Origin: Planctomycetota bacterium
GTDB lineage: Bacteria; Planctomycetota; MHYJ01; JACQXL01
DNA length: 10,662 nt
Assembly: GCA_030018555.1 (NCBI GenBank)
Contig: JASEHY010000035.1
Coordinates: 1 to 10,662 of the forward strand
Direction of reading: 5' to 3'
Below, one piece after another: positions 5,795 through 10,662 of this stretch. The position numbers and the translations under genes are program-made. The number at the start of each line of letters is the position of its first letter. Position 1 is the stretch's first letter. Under the pieces are notes generated by a model. That model was not told where the DNA came from and searched no databases. It saw only the letters and a list, made by a program, of their open reading frames with translations.

Positions 5795-6391
5795 ATGAGT
5801 GTTATTGTTAGCGTCAAGGAGGTAAAAGAATTGCGAGATAAAACCTCTGCAAGTATATTGGAGTGTAAAAAGTCGCTTGAGGAAGCAGGCGGAGATATAA
5901 ATAAAGCAGCCGATTTACTCAGACGTCGGGGTCTTGCTATCGCAGAAAAGAAAATGGGTAAGGCAGTTTCACAGGGCAGAATCGGCTCTTATATTCATTC
6001 TAACGGTAAGGTTGGCGTCCTTGTGGAACTTGCTTGTGAAACAGATTTCGTTGCTAATAACGAAGAATTTCAGACCCTTCTGAAAGACCTCTGTCTTCAT
6101 ATTACAGCAATGTCTCCGCTCGTCGTCTCAAGAGACCAATTGGATAAAGCACTTATTGAACAGGAAAAGGAATTCTATCGCAAAGAAGTTAAGGATAAAC
6201 CACCTCAAATCGTTGAGAAAATAGCGGAAGGCAAGATAGAAAAATTCTTCTATATCCAGAAATGTCTCTTGGACCAGTTTTTTGTTAAGGATGATAAGGT
6301 CAAGGTCGCAGACCATATAAAGGGCTATATTGCTAAACTTGGCGAGAATATCGTAGTAAAAAGATTCCAGAGATTTGAAATAGGAAAATAA
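5795..6391 (+). CDS. tsf: Translation elongation factor Ts
   Basis: Guanine-nucleotide exchange factor that releases GDP from EF-Tu. The N-terminal UBA-like domain (residues 1-50, ELRDKTSASILECKKSLEEAGGD) is followed by the EF-Tu-contacting motif TDFVANNEEF (83-92) and one dimerisation/core region ending in FQRFEIGK. At 198 residues it is a short-form EF-Ts, as found in many non-proteobacterial lineages and shorter than the ~280-residue E. coli protein. A clear GAGGAG precedes ATG 5795. The 6-base gap to pyrH fits tight co-expression. Confidence 0.97.
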   Translation: MSVIVSVKEVKELRDKTSASILECKKSLEEAGGDINKAADLLRRRGLAIAEKKMGKAVSQGRIGSYIHSNGKVGVLVELACETDFVANNEEFQTLLKDLCLHITAMSPLVVSRDQLDKALIEQEKEFYRKEVKDKPPQIVEKIAEGKIEKFFYIQKCLLDQFFVKDDKVKVADHIKGYIAKLGENIVVKRFQRFEIGK

Positions 6392-6397
6392 GACTAA

Positions 6398-7108
6398 GTG
6401 GGAAACATAAAGTATAAAAGAGTTGTTCTAAAACTCAGTGGAGAAACTTTCTGCCGAGCGAAAGAGCAAGGAATAGATATCCCCAAGGTGAATGCCCTGG
6501 CAAAAGAATTAATCTCGGTAGTCCCTTTAGTCCAATTGGCGGTGGTTGTTGGAGGTGGAAATATTGTCAGAGGTGGCGAGTTTGAAAAACAGGGCATCAA
6601 TATAGCCACTGCTGATTATATGGGAATGGTTGCTACGGTAGTTAATGCCCTGGCGCTTCAGGATGTAATGGAAAGAAACGGCGTGCCTACCAGATTACTT
6701 ACCGCTATTCCGATGCAAGCAGTAGCAGAACCATTTATCCGCCGTAGGGCAATTCGCCATCTGGAAAAGGGTAGAGTAATAATTTTAGCCGCAGGCACAG
6801 GCAACCCTCATTTCACTACTGATACCGCGGCGGTTTTACGCGCTACGGAAATAAATGCAGACGCTATATTTAAGGCAACTAAAGTTGATGGCGTTTATTC
6901 GGATGACCCAATTAAAAACCCCAAAGCAATTAAATATCACCAACTTACTTATATGGAAGTAATAAAGCAAGGATTGAAAGTTATGGATTCCACCGCAGTT
7001 ACCCTGTGTATGGAAAGAAAAACCCCTATTATCGTCTTTAACTTCAATAAAAAAGGCAATATAAAACGGGCTATCAGGGGCGAACGAATCGGAACCATCA
7101 TCTCATAA
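6398..7108 (+). CDS. pyrH: UMP kinase
   Basis: Phosphorylates UMP to UDP with ATP, the entry to all pyrimidine nucleotides; a hexameric amino-acid-kinase-fold enzyme of 236 residues. KLSGE (12-16), VVGGGNIVRGG (50-60), ADYMGM, GTGNPHFTTDTAA (133-145) and the uridylate-pocket region TKVDGVYSDDP are all present. The start is GTG 6398, 6 bases after the tsf stop; no upstream ATG is possible and the only Shine-Dalgarno is a weak AGGA about 20 bases back, so translation is likely coupled to tsf. The order rpsB-tsf-pyrH-frr is conserved across bacteria. Confidence 0.97.
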   Translation: MGNIKYKRVVLKLSGETFCRAKEQGIDIPKVNALAKELISVVPLVQLAVVVGGGNIVRGGEFEKQGINIATADYMGMVATVVNALALQDVMERNGVPTRLLTAIPMQAVAEPFIRRRAIRHLEKGRVIILAAGTGNPHFTTDTAAVLRATEINADAIFKATKVDGVYSDDPIKNPKAIKYHQLTYMEVIKQGLKVMDSTAVTLCMERKTPIIVFNFNKKGNIKRAIRGERIGTIIS

Positions 7109-7140
7109 GAAAGTAACCATCACGAATTAAGGAGTTCAGT

Positions 7141-7698
7141 ATGAGCCATCCTATTTATAATAACGGTGAAGAGAAAATGCAAAAGGCGATAGAGGTAATG
7201 ACTAACGATTTCAAGGGCATCAGGACCGGTAGAGCATCATCGGCTTTCGTAGAGAATATCAAAGTTGACTATTACGGCTCCCCTACTCCCCTGAAACAGA
7301 TAGCCAATATCGCCGTCCCAGAGCCACGAATGATTATTATCAAACCTTATGACCAATCGTCTCTCGGAGCAATTGAGAAAGCAATAATGACATCTGATAC
7401 GGGTATTAACCCGGCTAATGACGGTAAATTAATCAGATTAAATATCCCGCCTCTGAGTGAGGAGAGAAGGAAACAACTCAGCAAAGTCGCCAGAGATAAT
7501 GCAGAAAAGACTAAAATATCTATTCGTAATATCCGTCGTGATGCCATTCGTGTTGTGGAGGACGAGGAAAAAAAGAAGACCCTGACAGAAGACGCCAAAT
7601 TTAAACTAAAAGACGAATTACAGAAACTAACAGAAAAGTATGAGAAACGGGTTGACGAACTTCTCTCTAAAAAAGCCGCTGAAATAATGGAGATATGA
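7141..7698 (+). CDS. frr: Ribosome recycling factor
   Basis: With EF-G it splits the post-termination ribosome so that it can be reused. The 185-residue length is standard. Signatures include FKGIRTGRASSAFVENIKVDYYGSPTPL near the N-terminus, IRLNIPPLSEERRKQL in the middle, and RNIRRDA leading into the charged three-helix bundle that ends in KKAAEIMEI. AAGGAG lies well placed before ATG 7141. The stop TGA overlaps the thiC start in ATGA (7695-7698), pointing to termination-reinitiation coupling with the next gene. Confidence 0.98.
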   Translation: MSHPIYNNGEEKMQKAIEVMTNDFKGIRTGRASSAFVENIKVDYYGSPTPLKQIANIAVPEPRMIIIKPYDQSSLGAIEKAIMTSDTGINPANDGKLIRLNIPPLSEERRKQLSKVARDNAEKTKISIRNIRRDAIRVVEDEEKKKTLTEDAKFKLKDELQKLTEKYEKRVDELLSKKAAEIMEI

Positions 7699-9104
7699 CG
7701 CAATTAAAAAAAGCCAGAGCCGGTGTTATTACTGAACAGATGAAAATAACCGCTCGGGCTGAAAACATAAGACCAGAAGACCTGAGAGACCTGATTAAAA
7801 AGGGTCAAGTAGTCCTTCTTTCCAATCGTCTCAGATGGGAAAATCATAAGGGGTTGCCCCAGAAAGTTATCTGCGGTGTCGGTAAAAGGCTGCGAACAAA
7901 GGTTAATGCAAACATTGGCACTTCTACTGATTATTGCAATATACAGAACGAAGTTAATAAACTAAAAATCGCCTGTGGTGCCGGTGCAGACACAGTAATG
8001 GACCTCTCTTCCGCAGGTAATATCAGTCATATTCGCCGCATCCTCCTGTCTAAATCACCGGTTGCCTTCGGAACCGTTCCAATATATGAAGCATCTCTTC
8101 ATCATCTCAGCGGTGCTAAAAACAAGGAACATATCCATCGTTCAATTCTGAAACTTACCGCAGAGGATATATTTAAGACCATTGAAAATCACTGTCGTGA
8201 TGGAGTTGATTTTATAACCGTTCATTGTGGGGTAACTCGTGATGTCGTTTCTATACTCAACACAGATGGAAGGGTTGGAGGAATGGTCAGTCGTGGTGGC
8301 ACTATTATGGCTGAATGGATGAAGATGCATCAGAGGGAAAATCCACTCTACGAGCATTTTGACCGTCTCTTAGAAATAGCCCGTGAATATGATGTGGTGC
8401 TAAGTTTAGGTGATGGCTTAAGACCTGGTGCAATATGCGATGCCTTTGACCGTGTTCAGATAGCCGAATTGATGGTTCTTGCTGAACTGGCTCGCCGTGC
8501 CAGAAAAGCCGATGTTCAGGTAATAATTGAAGGACCTGGACATGTTCCTCTTAATCAGATTCAGGCACAGGTTCAACTTGAGAAGACACTCTGTGATGAA
8601 GCGCCGTTCTATGTGCTTGGTCCGTTAGTGCTTGATTCTGCGCCCGGCTATGACCATATCACTTCAGCAATCGGCGCCGCAGTTGCCGGCTGGGCTGGTG
8701 CAGACTTTATATGCTATGTTACTCCAAGCGAACACCTCGGGTTACCGACCGCTGAAGATGTCAGGGAAGGTGTAATCGCCGCCCGTATTGCAGCACAGGC
8801 AGCCGATGTTGCCAAAGGTAATCCAGCATCTTTATCTCATAACAAAACATTCTCGGAATATCGCCGCCAGTGCGACTGGGAAAAACAGATTAAACTCGCT
8901 ATTGACCCTGAGAAGGCAAAGCACTATCGCAAAAGACGTAAAACTAAATCCAGAACCGCCTGCTCAATGTGCGGTGAAATCTGCGTATACAATATAGTTC
9001 GGAGTAGGGAGTTCGGAGTTGGCCCGTACGGGCGAACACCAAACTCTAAACTCCGAACTAACTTATATGATTACACTCATCGTCGGTCTTCAGTGGGGAG
9101 ATGA
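7695..9104 (+). CDS. thiC: Phosphomethylpyrimidine synthase ThiC, with repeat-encoded C-terminal tail
   Basis: Radical-SAM enzyme that rearranges aminoimidazole ribotide into hydroxymethylpyrimidine phosphate for thiamine. VNANIGTS (70-77), the DLSSAGN region, GDGLRPGA, EGPGHVPLNQ (from 279), PLVLDSAPGYDHITSAIG and the cluster ligands C423-x2-C426-x3-C430 are present. The core is the short ThiC form, lacking the long N-terminal domain of proteobacterial enzymes; the x3 spacing of the last cysteine is one shorter than in E. coli-type CSMCGPKFC. It starts at ATG 7695 within the frr stop. No THI-box riboswitch precedes it, as expected for a gene inside a translation operon. The natural end appears to be near residue 435 (NIV); the next 34 residues are encoded by the 58-bp stem-loop repeat and by the first 38 bases of purA in another frame. 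Confidence 0.95.
   Translation: MTQLKKARAGVITEQMKITARAENIRPEDLRDLIKKGQVVLLSNRLRWENHKGLPQKVICGVGKRLRTKVNANIGTSTDYCNIQNEVNKLKIACGAGADTVMDLSSAGNISHIRRILLSKSPVAFGTVPIYEASLHHLSGAKNKEHIHRSILKLTAEDIFKTIENHCRDGVDFITVHCGVTRDVVSILNTDGRVGGMVSRGGTIMAEWMKMHQRENPLYEHFDRLLEIAREYDVVLSLGDGLRPGAICDAFDRVQIAELMVLAELARRARKADVQVIIEGPGHVPLNQIQAQVQLEKTLCDEAPFYVLGPLVLDSAPGYDHITSAIGAAVAGWAGADFICYVTPSEHLGLPTAEDVREGVIAARIAAQAADVAKGNPASLSHNKTFSEYRRQCDWEKQIKLAIDPEKAKHYRKRRKTKSRTACSMCGEICVYNIVRSREFGVGPYGRTPNSKLRTNLYDYTHRRSSVGR
9002..9059 (+). repeat. 58-bp stem-loop repeat, copy A (thiC-purA junction)
   Basis: 55 of 58 bases match copy B at 10335-10392, in the same orientation; the first 36 are identical. The outer stem is AGTTCGGAGTT (9010-9020) with AACTCCGAACT (9049-9059), 11 perfect pairs. 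Between them lies the near-palindrome GTTGGCCCGTACGGGCGAAC (9018-9037), whose core GCCCGTACGGGC is a perfect 12-bp palindrome. The element lies within the thiC frame and ends 7 bases before the purA ATG, where a Shine-Dalgarno would normally be. Confidence 0.9.
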
Positions 9105-10335
9105 AGGAAAAGGTAAAATCGTAGATTATCTCTCATCTCGCTCGGATTATGTCGTCAGATATCAGGGTGGCGGTAATGCCGGTCATACAGTCGTCAAGGG
9201 CAATAAGAAATTTATCCTTCACCTTATTCCTTCCGGAATACTCCACTCTGGAGTAAAATGCGTTATTGGCAACGGCGTGGTCTTTGACCCGCCACAGTTT
9301 ATCAAGGAAGAGAGAGAATTAAAGACAAGAGGCATCAAGACTAACAATATCTATATCAGCGACTGCGCACATCTCGTGATGCCCTATCACAAGGTAATGG
9401 ATTCGCTCTCGGAAAGAGCATTAGGCAAACATAAAATCGGAACAACCGGACTTGGTATCGGTCCCTGTTATTCAGACAAATACGCCAGAATGGGCTTGAG
9501 GGTGCAAGACCTTTTTAATAAACCCTTGATTTATCAGCGACTTAAAGAGAACCTTTATATCAAGAATAAAATATTCCACTCTCTGGGAGCAAAAAAACTA
9601 TCTCTGCCCAGGATATACTCAGAATATTTATCCTATGCCCGCCTCATAAAGCCATTTGTAACCGATACCAGAAAACTACTTTTAGAGGCAATCAGGAATA
9701 AGAAAGAGATTTTGATAGAAGGTGCCCAGGGAACTCTTCTTGATATTGACTTCGGAACCTATCCCTTTGTAACCTCATCTAATTCTTCATTAGCAGGTGT
9801 TGTCTCAGGAACAGGTATCCCGCTCTTTAATAATGGTATCAAAGTCATAGGTGTCTTAAAGGCATACACCACGCGGGTGGGCGAAGGTCCTTTCCCGACC
9901 GAAAATAAAGGCACACTCGGCGAGGTATTAAGAACGCTCGGCGGTGAATTCGGCGCTACCACGGGCAGACCCAGACGCTGTGGCTGGCTGGATTTGGTCT
10001 CTGCACGTTTTGCAGTAGAACTAAATGGTATCAATTCCATTGCGATAACAAAATTAGATGTCTTGAGCCATTTTGCCTGGCTTAATGTTGCCGTATCTTA
10101 CAAATATAAGGGCAAACTACTCAAATACTTTCCAACAGACGTCTCACTCCTATCTGAATGCGAGCCCGTTTATGAGACGCTACAGGGCTGGGACGAGGAT
10201 ATCTCAAAAATAACCAAATACTCTGCCCTGCCGGATAACGCTAAAAAATACCTGAACTTTATAGAAAAGAATCTGAAAGTTCCAGTAAAGATGGTCTCGG
10301 TCGGCGCTGAAGAAAAACAGATAATACGAGTTTAG
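9067..10335 (+). CDS. purA: Adenylosuccinate synthetase
   Basis: Joins IMP and aspartate with GTP to make adenylosuccinate, the committed step to AMP. The protein from ATG 9067 is 422 residues, normal for bacteria. GLQWGDEGKGK (7-17) contains the catalytic aspartate (D12), and NAGHT contains the catalytic histidine (H40). IGTTGLGIGP, EGAQGTLLDIDFGTYPFVTSSN, RVGEGPFPTE and TTGRPRRCGWLD follow in order. In the TTGRGIGP motif the arginine is replaced by leucine (L129). I chose ATG 9067 because the protein must begin ITLIVGLQWGDEGKG; the upstream in-frame TTG at 9019 lies in the stem-loop repeat. No Shine-Dalgarno is visible. It overlaps thiC by 38 bases and is bracketed by the two repeat copies, whose second copy starts at the last base of its TAG. 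Confidence 0.97.
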   Translation: MITLIVGLQWGDEGKGKIVDYLSSRSDYVVRYQGGGNAGHTVVKGNKKFILHLIPSGILHSGVKCVIGNGVVFDPPQFIKEERELKTRGIKTNNIYISDCAHLVMPYHKVMDSLSERALGKHKIGTTGLGIGPCYSDKYARMGLRVQDLFNKPLIYQRLKENLYIKNKIFHSLGAKKLSLPRIYSEYLSYARLIKPFVTDTRKLLLEAIRNKKEILIEGAQGTLLDIDFGTYPFVTSSNSSLAGVVSGTGIPLFNNGIKVIGVLKAYTTRVGEGPFPTENKGTLGEVLRTLGGEFGATTGRPRRCGWLDLVSARFAVELNGINSIAITKLDVLSHFAWLNVAVSYKYKGKLLKYFPTDVSLLSECEPVYETLQGWDEDISKITKYSALPDNAKKYLNFIEKNLKVPVKMVSVGAEEKQIIRV

Positions 10336-10392
10336 AGTAGGGAGTTCGGAGTTGGCCCGTACGGGCGAACCCCGAACTCTGAACTCCGAACT
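10335..10392 (+). repeat. 58-bp stem-loop repeat, copy B (purA-uppS gap)
   Basis: The same element as at 9002-9059, with stem AGTTCGGAGTT (10343-10353) / AACTCCGAACT (10382-10392) and the same inner palindrome. It is followed by an extra partial unit CCGAACTC before the uppS ATG. It fills nearly the whole 66-base gap between the purA stop and uppS, and again occupies the place of the ribosome binding site. Confidence 0.9.
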
Positions 10393-10401
10393 CCGAACTC
10401 T

Positions 10402-10584
10402 ATGAATCTCCCCAATCATATTGCCATAATAATGGATGGAAACGGGCGCTGGGCAAAGGAAAAAGGTCTCTCTCGTATCAAAGGACACCAAAAGGGTGCC
10501 GAGATTGTGGATAAAATTGTCCGCGAAGCATCTCATTGGGCGAGGGGGACACTTCCCGCCGGTGGAAAGGGGCTATTTGCTTGA
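10402..10584 (+). pseudogene. uppS: Undecaprenyl diphosphate synthase, truncated after ~46 codons
   Basis: The first 46 residues are plainly UppS, the cis-prenyltransferase that makes the C55 lipid carrier for cell-wall synthesis: NHIAIIMDGNGRWAKEKGL with catalytic aspartate D12, then RIKGHQKGAE. From about base 10540 the sequence stops resembling the family (no LTLYAFSTENW in any frame) and the frame ends at TGA 10582-10584. A one-base shift gives HLG, matching the expected continuation for two residues, after which it too diverges. The gene is therefore interrupted by an insertion or a misassembly. Since uppS is normally essential, an assembly join at a repeat or a second copy elsewhere is more likely than true loss. 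No Shine-Dalgarno precedes ATG 10402. Confidence 0.8.
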
Positions 10585-10617
10585 GATATCAGAGAGGATT
10601 TTATAAATTGAGACTGT

Positions 10618-10662
10618 TGACAAACCCCTCTTTTGTCATTGCGAGAGCCCCGAAGGGGCTCG
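10618..10662. repeat. Dispersed-type palindromic repeat at window end
   Basis: Two dyads lie side by side: TGACAAA-N7-TTTGTCA (10618-10638) and the 7-bp hairpin GAGCCCC-GAA-GGGGCTC (10645-10661). The TTGTCATTGCGAG start is typical of a palindromic dispersed repeat common in many bacterial genomes that usually continues into GCAATCTC, so this copy is probably cut by the end of the window. The stretch 10585-10617 contains nothing recognisable. Confidence 0.55.

Noticed and set aside
7640..7694. TPP riboswitch ahead of thiC.
   Set aside because: The upstream sequence is frr coding sequence right to the overlapping stop; no THI-box core is visible.
9019..9066. Upstream TTG start giving PurA 16 extra N-terminal residues.
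   Set aside because: Those codons lie in the repeat and the family N-terminus fits ATG 9067.
9002..10400. CRISPR-like repeats.
   Set aside because: Only two copies, 1.3 kb apart, with an intact purA gene between them and no spacers or cas genes.
10204..10536. Minus-strand open frame of 110 codons across the purA end and copy B.
   Set aside because: It is antisense to purA and uppS, and part of its product is simply the translated repeat.

Overview
The window is bacterial chromosome, AT-rich, with the standard code (TAA, TAG and TGA all end recognisable genes). It looks like an uncultivated lineage whose genome is scattered with short dispersed repeats: nearly every intergenic gap holds a hairpin, a palindrome or a short tandem repeat. 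Gene content (ThiC, PurA, acyl-CoA dehydrogenase, a reordered rpsB operon) argues against a highly reduced CPR-type genome. A candidate-phylum bacterium of the WOR-3/Stahlbacteria or Omnitrophota kind is a guess from the repeat style only. The window probably ends at or near a contig break, because a dispersed-type hairpin runs into the last base.

Left part (1-2350, minus strand): a decayed restriction-modification locus. Reading leftward, there is a small unknown gene (2347-2165), an HNH restriction endonuclease (2024-1296) and a beta-class DNA methyltransferase (1153-98). The nuclease has an in-frame TAA between the HNH asparagine and its second CxxC zinc knuckle. The methyltransferase has an in-frame TGA just after its DPPY motif. 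The reading frame continues in homologous-looking sequence after each stop, so these look like single-base nonsense mutations. A 14-bp terminal inverted repeat enclosing a strong hairpin lies between the two genes.

Middle (2495-4753, minus strand): tRNA-Gly(CCC), an acyl-CoA dehydrogenase, tRNA-Pro(TGG), an FmdB-type zinc-ribbon protein and a HIT-family hydrolase, all read leftward. They may be transcribed from a promoter near 4843-4821. A tRNA-like fragment precedes the tRNA-Gly gene.

Right part (4843-10584, plus strand): a long operon, rpsB-tsf-pyrH-frr-thiC-purA-uppS, starting from a near-consensus promoter (TTGACA-N17-TATAAG). Its -35 box lies back-to-back with the -35 of the leftward promoter. 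In many bacteria uppS follows frr directly; here thiC and purA sit between them. Two nearly identical 58-bp stem-loop repeats, in the same orientation, exactly bracket purA: one extends the thiC frame into purA, the other fills the purA-uppS gap. uppS keeps its first ~46 codons and then runs into unrelated sequence.

Functionally, the right operon joins ribosome components and translation factors (S2, EF-Ts, RRF) with UMP kinase, thiamine pyrimidine synthesis, AMP synthesis and undecaprenyl diphosphate synthesis. I found no CRISPR array, no intact transposase and no clearly new multi-gene system. The strongest leads are the doubly nonsense-inactivated R-M pair, the purA-bracketing stem-loop repeats and the divergent promoter. 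No gene-free stretch exceeds 300 bases.
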